Part shown: positions 8,218 to 16,886 of the stretch, piece after piece
Numbering within the stretch: the first letter of the stretch is position 1
How the letters are laid out: every line of letters starts with the position of its first letter
Assembly: GCA_020636405.1 (NCBI GenBank)
Contig: JACJXW010000008.1
Span: 62,001-126,000, forward strand
Direction: 5' to 3'
Length of the DNA: 64,000 nt
Source: Lewinellaceae bacterium
Lineage (GTDB): Bacteria; Bacteroidota; Bacteroidia; Chitinophagales; Saprospiraceae
Program-made: the position numbers and the translations under genes
Notes under the pieces: model-generated
What the model was told of the DNA's origin: nothing
What the model saw: the letters and a program-made list of their open reading frames with translations, nothing else
The model's database searches: none

Positions 8218-9684
8218 TTACCGGGTGGTCTTAACGGCCAAAGTGGCCGGGTTAAACATAGGTGGTGTTACATAGCTCAATATAATAAAAGAAAGAGCAG
8301 AGATACTAATGCCGGCAATATTGGCATCCAGCCCGAAAGGCAGCCCGATATCCAGAAGCAGGAACGCCATGGTCGTCCCGCCACCCAGCAGCATCGCCCA
8401 GAATGCGGCGGTAGGAGTAGACCTCTTCCAGTACAGAGCGCCGATTACGGGTACGAAGAGGCCGGAGACCATGAAAGCATAGGACAGAAGCATCAGCTCC
8501 AGCACATTTTCCATGTTCATGGCGATGAAAAGAGCGGCGCCCCCGATTAGAAAAGTAACTGCCTGCGAAGTACGAAGGAGCTTCTCCTCGTTGCCCTTCA
8601 GGGGGAAAAAACGCTCGAGGATATCCGTAACTACGTTACCGGAAGCTGCCATCAGGCAACTATCTGCTGTCGACATGATCGCCGAAAAATAAGCGGACAA
8701 CATGAGGCCGGTAAGGCCTGCCGGCAGAACTGTCCGCAGCAACAGCGGCAGGCCCATTTCAGCGTCCATCTGGCCCGGAGCGCCATATCCGAGGTATTCA
8801 AACATGCCCTGGTCCGCTCCAACCCTGGAGAACAGCCCCAGCAACACGCCCATGAAAGCCATCACCGGATATTCGAACAGGCCGGCGATGTACCAGGCAC
8901 GGCGAGCGGTTTTCTCATCCCGGCAGGCATAAATTCGCTGATAGAGGGTCATGCCTACAAACCAGATCGGAATGATGGCCACACCCCAGTTGACGAGGTT
9001 CGCCCAACCAATGTTGGCCAGCGATAACATTTCCGGACGCACGGACTCCCGGATACCCTGAATGCCACCCACCGCGTAGTAGCCCATGGGGATGCCGATG
9101 AATACCAGGCCGGCCATCAGGATGATCCATTGTACCGTATCCGTGTATATCACGGCCTTTAGCCCGCCGGCGACCGTATAAACCACTGCTATGACTCCCA
9201 TCATGATGAGTGCATGCGTCATGCTCAGGGTGGAAAAGGTGGCCGAGGCCAGCTTGGCGCCGGCCAGTATCTGGGAACTGGTGAACCCGATGTAACCGAT
9301 TGCGGAGATGACCCCCGCAAGCAGCGCCACCTTTGGGCTGTAGAAGTATTCGAACAACTGAGGGAATGTCAGCAAATTTATTTTTTTGGACAGCCGGTTG
9401 ACCTTCGGAATGAGGAAGACGGCACTCAGCCAGGCGCCGACCAGGCCGGTGAAAAGCATCCAGGACCCGGCAATGCCCATCACAAAACCCAGGCCGCCAA
9501 GGCCAATCGAGAATCCGCCGCCTACATCCGTGGCTACCACCGACAAGCCGATGTGGGTGCTGCCCATATTGCGGCCGCCTACGTAATAGTCCTCAGTAGT
9601 TTTATTTTTACCATAGAAGAAAAAACCTATTCCCAGCATTCCCAGGAAGTAGATTATGAAAATTACAATATCAATGGGGTGCAT
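8218..9684 (-). CDS. sodium:solute symporter (SSS family)
   Basis: Inner-membrane Na+-coupled transporter of the SSS family, 488 residues with about 13 hydrophobic segments. The first helix is IDIVIFIIYFLGMLGIGFFF, followed by TTEDYYVGGRNMGSTHIGLS, a conserved family segment. SSQILAGAKLAS and the Na-binding region SAYFSAIMSTADSCLMAASG (Ser/Thr-rich helix 8) are present. It is the first gene of a compact minus-strand operon with the M20 amidohydrolase and alanine racemase, so an amino acid, acyl-amino acid or small peptide is the likely cargo. Substrate cannot be assigned by sequence alone. The ATG at 9684 is the natural start, directly before the first helix. Confidence 0.9.
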   Translation of the reverse strand: MHPIDIVIFIIYFLGMLGIGFFFYGKNKTTEDYYVGGRNMGSTHIGLSVVATDVGGGFSIGLGGLGFVMGIAGSWMLFTGLVGAWLSAVFLIPKVNRLSKKINLLTFPQLFEYFYSPKVALLAGVISAIGYIGFTSSQILAGAKLASATFSTLSMTHALIMMGVIAVVYTVAGGLKAVIYTDTVQWIILMAGLVFIGIPMGYYAVGGIQGIRESVRPEMLSLANIGWANLVNWGVAIIPIWFVGMTLYQRIYACRDEKTARRAWYIAGLFEYPVMAFMGVLLGLFSRVGADQGMFEYLGYGAPGQMDAEMGLPLLLRTVLPAGLTGLMLSAYFSAIMSTADSCLMAASGNVVTDILERFFPLKGNEEKLLRTSQAVTFLIGGAALFIAMNMENVLELMLLSYAFMVSGLFVPVIGALYWKRSTPTAAFWAMLLGGGTTMAFLLLDIGLPFGLDANIAGISISALSFIILSYVTPPMFNPATLAVKTTR

Positions 9685-9717
9685 GTGTGTTCCTTTCCTT
9701 GAATGATGTTGCTGCTT

Positions 9718-10203
9718 CTAGGCCTTCGCCGCCTTTTTCTGCTTCTCCGGGCGTTCCTTCGGGTTGTTCTTTTGGAGCCTCATTTCCAGGTACTTGCTGG
9801 TAAAACCGAGTTGCTCATACAGATGGCGGGCAGGGTTGTCGGGTTCTACGTGCAGGGCTATATCCCCTTTGGCTATTTCTATGGCCTTTTTCATAAGCCG
9901 CTTTCCGATACCTTCTCCTCTTCGGCCACCGTCGACTGCAATGTATACCAGGATATTTTCCGGTATGTATCCTTTCATCCCCGTTTGGTTGACCACAACC
10001 GCACCGACGATCTTGTCTTTGCGCACACCGGTGAGGACGAACCCTCCATGGGAGGCGGCCTCTTTCAGTGCATATTCCAGCGCTTTCATGATATCCTCTC
10101 TTTTATCCCCGTATTGGCCGAGGTGTTCAAAGAGAAAATCCGCAATTTTATTCTTTTCGGTAAGTGTAGCCGGGCCGAACGGCGTAAAGATCTTGATCTC
10201 CAT
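9718..10203 (-). CDS. GNAT-family N-acetyltransferase
   Basis: Small cytoplasmic acetyl-CoA-dependent acetyltransferase, 161 residues. The acetyl-CoA pyrophosphate loop is GRRGEGIGKRLMKKAIE, preceded by the strand ILVYIAVD. The C-terminal motif B region is ALHVEPDNPARHLYEQLGF, typical of GNAT proteins. The tail after residue 145 is rich in Lys, Pro and Ala. The N-terminus (MEIKIFTPFGPATLTEKNKI) does not point to a known subfamily. It precedes the symporter operon on the same strand with a 33 bp gap, so co-transcription is possible. The acetyl acceptor is unknown. Confidence 0.85.
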   Translation of the reverse strand: MEIKIFTPFGPATLTEKNKIADFLFEHLGQYGDKREDIMKALEYALKEAASHGGFVLTGVRKDKIVGAVVVNQTGMKGYIPENILVYIAVDGGRRGEGIGKRLMKKAIEIAKGDIALHVEPDNPARHLYEQLGFTSKYLEMRLQKNNPKERPEKQKKAAKA

Positions 10204-10377
10204 AGAAGTTATGGTATTTTAGTTTCTGTTAAAACCATTTAGTAAAACGCGCGAGGAGCGCTTATGTTTGATGGATTTTTGTTCTAAAAGAATGAAATAA
10301 AAACAATATTCCGCTGTAAGTGCGAAATCCTTATAAGATCTTACTTTTTATATTGAGAAGGGAATAACAACCCGCAA

Positions 10378-10393
10378 TGTTTCTATAGAAACA
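10378..10393. promoter_or_regulatory. 16 bp perfect palindrome
   Basis: TGTTTCTATAGAAACA reads the same on both strands. It lies in the 263 bp spacer between the GNAT gene start (10203) and the aspartyl-protease gene stop (10467), about 175 bp upstream of the GNAT start. It may be an operator; no partner site was seen. Confidence 0.35.
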
Positions 10394-10443
10394 ATTTAAA
10401 AAAACATCAGAACAAAGACATCAGCATAAATAGGGGAGGGGAT

Positions 10444-10458
10444 AAGGCCAGAGGCCTT
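10444..10458 (-). terminator. short hairpin behind the aspartyl-protease gene
   Basis: AAGGCC-AGA-GGCCTT, 9 bp past the TGA stop at 10467 on the minus strand. The stem is only 6 bp and there is no U tract, so a terminator role is only possible. Confidence 0.3.
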
Positions 10459-10466
10459 TCTGTGGT

Positions 10467-11696
10467 TCAGATCAGGTCTCGCAGGACTAGGATTATTTTC
10501 ATTCGAACTTTGTTGCGTTTGATCTTCATCCGAACCTTGGTTCCGGGCTTTTTCTGGAACTTCCGCGTAATGCCCTCCAAAGAGAAGAAGTTGGCGGGTA
10601 GGTAATTGATTTTGACGATCTCATCCCCGGGGAGGATGCCGGCGGTAGCGGCAGGGCTACCCGGAATGATACCGTATATTATGTAATGATTCAGGCCGGG
10701 CCCGGTAGCGGCCAGGAACAGGCCGCTCCGGTCGTACTCGAATTCATTTTCATAAGTTCGGTTCGGCTGGAAGTAAGCCTGCTCATTCACATAATCGATG
10801 ATGAGGGTAAATCTGCTCAGGATATCATTGCCAATGATCCCGTTGCGGCGGGCGCTGTAAGTGGTATCGAGAAAAAGAGAAACTTCCTGGAACTGAGAGA
10901 TCACTTCCCGAAAAGTGAAGGACTCCAGCCCCAGTTCCTCGATTCGGCCCATGTAGCCCTGGATGTAACCGCCGAGCCCTGCACCCAGGTTGCTGGGGAT
11001 CACCTGGTCGGGCAGGTCCAGGCCTGGATGAGTGTCGGTATGAAGCAACAAGGCGAGGCTGGCGCCGGAATCGATCAGAAGGCGAAGCTGCATGGACGTA
11101 TCCTGGTGGAACTGTACACGGGCATTGAGATAAGGCTTGTTGCGCGTGATCTCAATAGGTATCCGTACATAGTTGTTTCCAGGGGGCTCCCAGTACTGAG
11201 GGTCATAGAGAGAAATGGTATGCCGGCTGTAGTTGATCTTGAGGATGAACCGCCGGAAAAAATCGGAACCCAGAATGCCCTGTACGTCGATGCCGGCGTA
11301 TTCCTCGAACCGAAAATAATCTTCCTCCAGCACCAGGATGGAGCGGTTCTTGGCGATGATGTTCCCCACTTTTAGTTCTATACCCTGTACAAGGTAAGCA
11401 TAGAGCTCTTTACTCAGGTCGGCCCCGACGATCGGGAAACGGCGGCGATAGTCCACCCGCAGGAGGTCTGTGATCTCCCTTTTGGAAAGAATGGTGTGTT
11501 CTGCTCCGGTATCAAAAATGAACCGCAAGGGAATAACCCCTTCGAAGGTGATGTTGACAATAATAAAGCCGTTAATGTAATCGAAGGGTATGTCAATGCG
11601 CCGTGACCCACGCTGGATTTCCATATCCAGGAACTGGGCGGGCGCCTTGATGGCAAGAGCAGACAACAATATAATGGCAGGTATTAGCCGCTTCAT
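10467..11696 (-). CDS. exported retropepsin-like aspartic protease with C-terminal PDZ domain
   Basis: A predicted exported protein of 409 residues with a signal peptide (MKRLIPAIILLSALAIKAPA). It has two retropepsin-type lobes in one chain: FIFDTGAEHTIL (D62) and LLIDSGASLALLL (D209). Each lobe also has a later hydrophobic-Gly block (IVGADL/ILGSDFF and IIGNDIL). A PDZ domain occupies about residues 325-400, with IPGSPAATAGILPGDEIVKIN. Similar aspartyl protease-PDZ proteins occur widely in Bacteroidota but are poorly studied. Two DTG/DSG lobes suggest that one polypeptide makes the full active site that retropepsins form as dimers. It is a single gene, divergent from the SusC operon across a 388 bp spacer. 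Confidence 0.85.
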   Translation of the reverse strand: MKRLIPAIILLSALAIKAPAQFLDMEIQRGSRRIDIPFDYINGFIIVNITFEGVIPLRFIFDTGAEHTILSKREITDLLRVDYRRRFPIVGADLSKELYAYLVQGIELKVGNIIAKNRSILVLEEDYFRFEEYAGIDVQGILGSDFFRRFILKINYSRHTISLYDPQYWEPPGNNYVRIPIEITRNKPYLNARVQFHQDTSMQLRLLIDSGASLALLLHTDTHPGLDLPDQVIPSNLGAGLGGYIQGYMGRIEELGLESFTFREVISQFQEVSLFLDTTYSARRNGIIGNDILSRFTLIIDYVNEQAYFQPNRTYENEFEYDRSGLFLAATGPGLNHYIIYGIIPGSPAATAGILPGDEIVKINYLPANFFSLEGITRKFQKKPGTKVRMKIKRNKVRMKIILVLRDLI

Positions 11697-12084
11697 AGTC
11701 GGGTTTAAAAGTAAGAGATTTTATTGGGGCGGGTGGCAGCGGAAAGCGTTTTGGCTGCGTTCCTCTTGTATCCCCCTGTTTTGCAAGCCCCAATATAATT
11801 TTGTTTGAGGCCAAATAAAAAAAAACTGTTCGCCAAATTTTGGTTTTTTCAGACTTATTTTGGACTTTTACACCTTAGTTAGTGTTAAATAAACACATTT
11901 GGTAAATCGCATTATCTTCCTGGTCAAAATGCCTGAAAATCAATAAAATCACAAGTTAACACAGTATTTCGTAATCCCATGCGACTTTAGGAGCTAAAGC
12001 TGACAACCCGCTATTTCTGGTATACTGTCGGCTTCTTTTTAAACCAGACGATTGTTTATTTTACTAACTAAATCTAAGTAATGT
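11697..12084. other. 388 bp divergent intergenic region upstream of susC
   Basis: No gene is visible. The region between the protease gene and susC is AT-rich. It contains a TATTTTGG box (11856-11863), which matches the Bacteroidota -7 consensus TAnnTTTG at all but one position, but the TTTG before it is too close to be a standard -33 box. The 5' leader of susC is therefore probably about 200 nt long. No operator repeat was recognised. Confidence 0.4.
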
Positions 12085-15054
12085 ATGAAACTTAAAGTCG
12101 ACTATGTGACTAAACTGCTGTTGCTACTGGCAGTGCTCGCCCTGAGCAATTTTGCCTACGCACAGCGCATCATCACGGGTACCGTTACGGATGCTGAAAA
12201 CGGAGAGCCCCTGATCGGTGCGAACATCCTGGTCGTAGGCACAAGTACCGGTACCATTACTGATTTCGATGGAAAGTACGAGGTGAATGTTCCCCAGGGA
12301 GCGACTACCCTGGAGTTTTCCTATACAGGTTACGCTGCTCAGCGCATCGAGATCGGTAGCCAGACTACCATCGACATCTCCCTCTCTGCCGGCGAGGTGC
12401 TGGAAGAGGTGGTTGTTGTAGGTTATGGTACGGTCAAGAAGTCTGACCTTACGGGTTCGGTAACCTCCGTTAAGGAAGAAGATTTCAACAAAGGGGTATT
12501 CACTGCTCCCGACCAGCTCATTCAGGGCAAGGTGGCCGGCGTGCAGGTACTCAACAACTCCGGCCAGCCGGGCGGCGCTGCAACGGTCCGTATCCGGGGT
12601 AACGCCTCCGTTCGCGCCGGTAGTACGCCGCTTTTCGTAGTGGATGGTGTGCCGCTCGACGGCCGTACGCCTCGTCCCGGAGTATCCTCGGATGAATTGG
12701 ACATTGGTACTTCTCCCAGTGCTAACCCGTTGAACTTCCTCAACCCGAACGACATCGCTTCCATCGAAGTGCTCAAGGACGCCTCCGCCACGGCCATCTA
12801 CGGCTCCAGAGGCGCCAACGGCGTTGTCATCATCACTACCAAGAAGGGCCGCAAAGGCGATCCGTCTATTGACTTCAGCCTGACCGCCGGTTCGAGCAGT
12901 ATCCTCAAGAAGTACGATGTACTCGATGGGAATGAATACCGCGCCGCCCTGGCCGAGTACGGCCTGGACCCTGCCGGCAAGGACTTTGGCGGCAACGAAG
13001 ATGCCATGGACGCTATCCTGCGCAACGGCCTGACGCAGAACTACAACTTCTCCATCGGTGGCGGCAGCGACAACGGCAACTACCGGATCTCCGCCGGTTA
13101 TCTCGACCAGGAGGGGATCATCATTGGCAGCGGACTAAAGAAGTACACCGGAAGCATCAACGGTACGTACAAATTTTTCGACAGCAAGCGCCTGAGCATT
13201 GACTTCAACCTGCTGGCTTCTCAGACGGCGGAACAGATCGCTCCGATCGGTTCCAACGCCGGCTTTACCGGTAGCCTTGTCGGCCAGGCCCTGCAGTGGA
13301 ACCCCACCCGCCCGCTTCGGAAACCGGACGGCTCGCTGGACATCGAACTGGGCTCCACGACGATCAACCCCTTGGGGATGTCCGCGGCTGCTGACGACCG
13401 GGCGAATATCACTAACATTCTGGGTAGCATTTCTCCTTCTTTCAAGATTACCGATAACCTGGAGTACCGCTTCCTGTACAGCGTCAACCATGCAGTGGGC
13501 GACCGTCGTTCGCAGGTGAAATCCTTTATCAACCTTCTGGATGTTGAAGGAAGAGGCTGGGCTAAGGTGGGCCAAAACACGCTGACTACTCAGCAGTACA
13601 CCCACACGTTGAGCTATCTCGCCGACCTGACTTCGGCCGTTAGCCTGAATGCAGTAGTGGGTTACGAATATCAGAAGTTTGACAACAAAGGCTTCAGTGC
13701 TGCTGCTTTTGGGTTCCTTTCTGACCAGATCGACTACACCAACGTCATTCAGAACTCTACCGCCAGTGACCGTTCTATCAGCTCCTTTGCCGATCCTATT
13801 GCTGAATTGCAGTCCTACTTCGGCCGCGCCAACTTCAACATTTCGGACAAGTATCTGGTAACCGCCACGGTTCGCGCGGATGGTTCCAGTAAGTTCGGTG
13901 AGAACAACCGTTACGGTGTATTCCCCTCCTTCGCGGTGGCATGGAACCTGACCAATGAGGATTTCATGTCCGGTGGCGTATTTGACCAACTGAAGGTCCG
14001 CGCCGGTTGGGGACAGGTAGGTAACCAGGAATTCCCCTCCGGTTCCGCTCAGGAAAGATTTGCCCTTCGGAATAATGGCGCTCTGGGCCAGGAAAACGTA
14101 GCCAACCCCGACCTGCAGTGGGAAACTTCCACTACCGTTAACGCAGGTATCGACTTTGCTGTCCTGGACTATCGGATTTCCGGTTCTGTTGAGTACTTTA
14201 CTAAGACGAATGAGGACCTGTTGTTCAACTTCCAGGCAATCCAGCCCGCCCCGGATACCCGCTACTGGATCAACCTGCCGGGTAAGGTGGTCAACTCCGG
14301 TATCGAAGTTGCTTTGAACGCCTTCCTGGTCGAAAATGACAATCTGACCTGGGTGCTGGGCGCCAATGCTTCCTTCCTGACCAATGAGCTTCGGGATTAC
14401 AATGGCCCGACCGTTCTTGCCGGCCAATTGTTCGGCCAGGGAAGTTCCGGCGCGACTTCTCAGCGCCTGGAGAACGGCCAGCCGCTCAACTCCTTCTACC
14501 TCAGAGAGTGGAATGGCATCGGTGAAGATGGTTTTGATGACCTGACCGACGATGGCAACTCCTTCTTCTACGCAGGCGACCCCAACCCGGATGTCCTGCT
14601 CGGTATCAGCACTGCCCTCAATTATGGTAAGCTGAGCGTCAATTTGAACTTTAATGGCGCGCTGGGCTACCAGGTGTTCAACAATACCAAAATGTCCGTG
14701 TTACCTATTGGTAACCTCGGTTCCCGTAACATCGATGCCAGCTTGCTGGATGGCGCCATTCAGGAAAATATCGCCAACTCCATCAAGCCGTCTACCCGCT
14801 ACCTGGAAGATGCCGACTATCTGAAGCTGGCTAACGCTACCATTGGTTATGACCTGGGGCAGATCGGCAATACCGTCAAAAATGTACGGTTGTCCCTCAC
14901 TGGCCAAAACCTGCTGGTATTCACCGGATACAGTGGTTTTGACCCGGAAGTAAATACAGTAAATGAACTGGATGGTGTTCCTTCTGTAGGTATTGAATAT
15001 ACGCCTTATCCTTCGGCAAGGACTATCTTGTTCGGCGTCAACTTTTCATTTTAA
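12085..15054 (+). CDS. SusC/RagA-family TonB-dependent outer-membrane transporter
   Basis: Outer-membrane TonB-dependent importer of the SusC/RagA family, 989 residues. A signal peptide ends near FAYAQ (residue 27). A carboxypeptidase-regulatory-like domain follows (about 28-105, GTVTDAENGEPLIGANILV), then the TonB-box-like segment EEVVVVGYGTVKKSDLTGSV. The plug (about 115-235) contains VRIRGNASVRAGSTPLFVVDG and IEVLKDASATAIYGSRGANG, both SusC hallmarks. The beta-barrel runs to the C-terminus, ending in the aromatic residue of FGVNFSF. The partner SusD lipoprotein starts 21 bp downstream. Together they bind and import an oligomeric nutrient (glycan or peptide). No sigma/anti-sigma or two-component sensor is next to it, so regulation is unclear. 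Confidence 0.95.
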   Translation: MKLKVDYVTKLLLLLAVLALSNFAYAQRIITGTVTDAENGEPLIGANILVVGTSTGTITDFDGKYEVNVPQGATTLEFSYTGYAAQRIEIGSQTTIDISLSAGEVLEEVVVVGYGTVKKSDLTGSVTSVKEEDFNKGVFTAPDQLIQGKVAGVQVLNNSGQPGGAATVRIRGNASVRAGSTPLFVVDGVPLDGRTPRPGVSSDELDIGTSPSANPLNFLNPNDIASIEVLKDASATAIYGSRGANGVVIITTKKGRKGDPSIDFSLTAGSSSILKKYDVLDGNEYRAALAEYGLDPAGKDFGGNEDAMDAILRNGLTQNYNFSIGGGSDNGNYRISAGYLDQEGIIIGSGLKKYTGSINGTYKFFDSKRLSIDFNLLASQTAEQIAPIGSNAGFTGSLVGQALQWNPTRPLRKPDGSLDIELGSTTINPLGMSAAADDRANITNILGSISPSFKITDNLEYRFLYSVNHAVGDRRSQVKSFINLLDVEGRGWAKVGQNTLTTQQYTHTLSYLADLTSAVSLNAVVGYEYQKFDNKGFSAAAFGFLSDQIDYTNVIQNSTASDRSISSFADPIAELQSYFGRANFNISDKYLVTATVRADGSSKFGENNRYGVFPSFAVAWNLTNEDFMSGGVFDQLKVRAGWGQVGNQEFPSGSAQERFALRNNGALGQENVANPDLQWETSTTVNAGIDFAVLDYRISGSVEYFTKTNEDLLFNFQAIQPAPDTRYWINLPGKVVNSGIEVALNAFLVENDNLTWVLGANASFLTNELRDYNGPTVLAGQLFGQGSSGATSQRLENGQPLNSFYLREWNGIGEDGFDDLTDDGNSFFYAGDPNPDVLLGISTALNYGKLSVNLNFNGALGYQVFNNTKMSVLPIGNLGSRNIDASLLDGAIQENIANSIKPSTRYLEDADYLKLANATIGYDLGQIGNTVKNVRLSLTGQNLLVFTGYSGFDPEVNTVNELDGVPSVGIEYTPYPSARTILFGVNFSF

Positions 15055-15075
15055 TTGATCTAAAGCTTTAATAGT

Positions 15076-16602
15076 ATGAAATTTATTAACCACACCTTTC
15101 TACTTCTCCTCGCTATAGGCATCTTCGCCTGTACGAACCTGGAGGAGGAACTCCGGGAGGACCTGACGGGCGAACAGGCTCAGCAGTTACTCCTGGAGAG
15201 CGCCGACGTGAGCGCCCTGCTTCAGGGAGCTTACGAAGACCTCCGGGGCCCTTTCCAGGGGCAAGAGCAATACTTTGCTACTCAGGAAATCACGGCCGAC
15301 GGCTGTATTCCGCCCACCAGAGGGCCAGACTGGGATGACAACGGCAAGTGGCGTGCTCTGCACAACCACACCTTTGACGGTGACCATCCGGATCAGACGG
15401 CTACTTTCAACAACCTGCTGAAAGTCGTGTTCAACACCACGAACATCCTGAACTTCCAGCCTTCTCCCAGCCAGGCGGCGGAAGCCAGGTTCATTCGCGC
15501 TCTGGCGATGTTCTCTGTTGCCGATGCCTGGAATCAGGTGCCGTTCCGCGAGCCGGGCGAAAACCTGCTGGAGGCTCCTCGCGTTCTGAAAGGCGCCGAA
15601 GCAGTCGATTTCATCATCGGTGAACTGAATGAGATCCTGCCTGACCTGCCCGACGGGCCGGCCACTAAGGCAAACAAGGACGCCGCCCGCGCCCTGCTCA
15701 TGAAGTGCTACCTGAACCGGGGTACTTTCGCCGACCGCCAAAACCCGAAATTTGACGGAGGGGATATGACCCAGGTGATTACCCTCGCCGATCAGATCGA
15801 GGCTTCCGGAAGAGGCTATGCCCTGGCTGACAACTTCTATGACAACTTCGCTCCGGACAACGACCAGAAGTCCACGGAGCTGATCTTCGCCAACTTCAAC
15901 GATGGCGGTGTGAGCAGCGGTAACATCCGTTCCCGCTGGTACTGTGGCCTGCACTACAACCAGAATCCTTCTGGTTGGAACGGCTTTGCTACCCTTGCCG
16001 ACTTCTACGATAAGTTCGAAGATGGTGACGTTCGTAAAGAAGCGGAATATGAAGGTGTTACTGATGTGACGGGTATGAAAGTAGGGTTCCTGATCGGACA
16101 ACAGTTCGATGTGAACGGAAACGCCCTCGAAGACCGTAAAGGTAACCCGCTGGCCTTCACCCGGGAAGTTGCGCTGATCGAGACCGGCAACAACCTGGAA
16201 ATCACAGGTATCCGCGTCATGAAGTGGCCTCCTGACTATGTCAATACCGGCGACCACGCTGACAACGACTACGTACACTTCCGCTACGCCGATGTGCTGC
16301 TGATGAAAGCTGAGGCCATGCTCCGCAATGGCAACGAGCCGGATGCACGCGCCATCGTCAACGAGATCCGCGCCAAGCGCAACGCCAGCACGATCAACAC
16401 GCTTACCCTCGATGGTATGCTGGACGAAAGAGCTCGCGAAATGTGCTGGGAAGGCTATCGCCGCCAGGACCTGATCCGCTTCGGCAAGTTCCTGGATGCC
16501 TGGCATGAAAAGCCGGCCTCCGGCCCCGAGCGCCTGCTGATGCCGATCCCGAATACGGCCCTGGCCGTTAACCCGAACCTGGAACAGAACCCGGGCTACT
16601 AG
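15076..16602 (+). CDS. SusD/RagB-family nutrient-binding lipoprotein
   Basis: Surface lipoprotein that forms the lid of the SusC barrel, 508 residues. A lipobox is present at LLLAIGIFAC (Cys19). The SusD fold shows in the TPR-like segment around QAAEARFIRALAMFSVADAW and the typical late motifs YADVLLMKAEAMLRNG, LDERAREMCWEGYRRQDLIRFG and the closing LLMPIPNTALAVNPNLEQNP. It follows susC by 21 bp and is surely co-transcribed. Binding specificity is unknown; there is no glycoside hydrolase, lyase or peptidase nearby to indicate a substrate. A 32 bp perfect palindrome lies about 70 bp after the stop. Confidence 0.95.
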   Translation: MKFINHTFLLLLAIGIFACTNLEEELREDLTGEQAQQLLLESADVSALLQGAYEDLRGPFQGQEQYFATQEITADGCIPPTRGPDWDDNGKWRALHNHTFDGDHPDQTATFNNLLKVVFNTTNILNFQPSPSQAAEARFIRALAMFSVADAWNQVPFREPGENLLEAPRVLKGAEAVDFIIGELNEILPDLPDGPATKANKDAARALLMKCYLNRGTFADRQNPKFDGGDMTQVITLADQIEASGRGYALADNFYDNFAPDNDQKSTELIFANFNDGGVSSGNIRSRWYCGLHYNQNPSGWNGFATLADFYDKFEDGDVRKEAEYEGVTDVTGMKVGFLIGQQFDVNGNALEDRKGNPLAFTREVALIETGNNLEITGIRVMKWPPDYVNTGDHADNDYVHFRYADVLLMKAEAMLRNGNEPDARAIVNEIRAKRNASTINTLTLDGMLDERAREMCWEGYRRQDLIRFGKFLDAWHEKPASGPERLLMPIPNTALAVNPNLEQNPGY

Positions 16603-16671
16603 TACCGAGGCGCCTGGATTCAGGCCGCATGAGAATAAATGGTTGAAAGCCATCTGATGGCTTATACCTGA

Positions 16672-16703
16672 AGGAAGGCCGCTCCGATCGGAGCGGCCTT
16701 CCT
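16672..16703 (+). terminator. 32 bp perfect palindrome after susD
   Basis: A perfect palindrome whose half-site is AGGAAGGCCGCTCCGA, centred on GATC at 16686-16689. It can fold into a very stable GC-rich hairpin and lies 70 bp past susD. There is no U tract after it (CTCATTGTATAC). It may end the susCD transcript or protect its 3' end, and it separates susCD from the VCBS genes. Confidence 0.55.
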
Positions 16704-16839
16704 CATTGTATACGGGCTATTTTCAATTGCCCCTATGGCATATTTTTCATTGTACAGAGTACAGCTTTCGTTTTGAAAACAAAGAGCAAACGATTGGTTA
16801 AAAAGCCGGCCCGGCTAATGGTTTGTCTCTCACAATCAG

Positions 16840-16847
16840 TATTTTTG
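16840..16847 (+). promoter_or_regulatory. Bacteroidota -7-like box upstream of the first VCBS/ASPIC gene
   Basis: TATTTTTG matches the TAnnTTTG -7 consensus exactly, 40 bp before the start codon at 16887. A TTTG lies at 16822-16825, but closer than the usual spacing of about 19 nt. It supports a separate promoter for the VCBS/ASPIC genes downstream of the 16672 palindrome. Confidence 0.35.
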
Positions 16848-16886
16848 CATCCTGCGTTTTGATCGTATAATCCAATCCAATTTGCT

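Noticed and set aside
13135..14427. Minus-strand frame of about 430 codons opposite susC
   Set aside because: It is a shadow of the SusC barrel coding sequence; no signal peptide, motif or start context supports it.
15187..16653. Long minus-strand open frame opposite susD
   Set aside because: It lies antisense to a clear SusD gene. High-GC codon use leaves antisense frames open, and the translated product has no recognisable domain.
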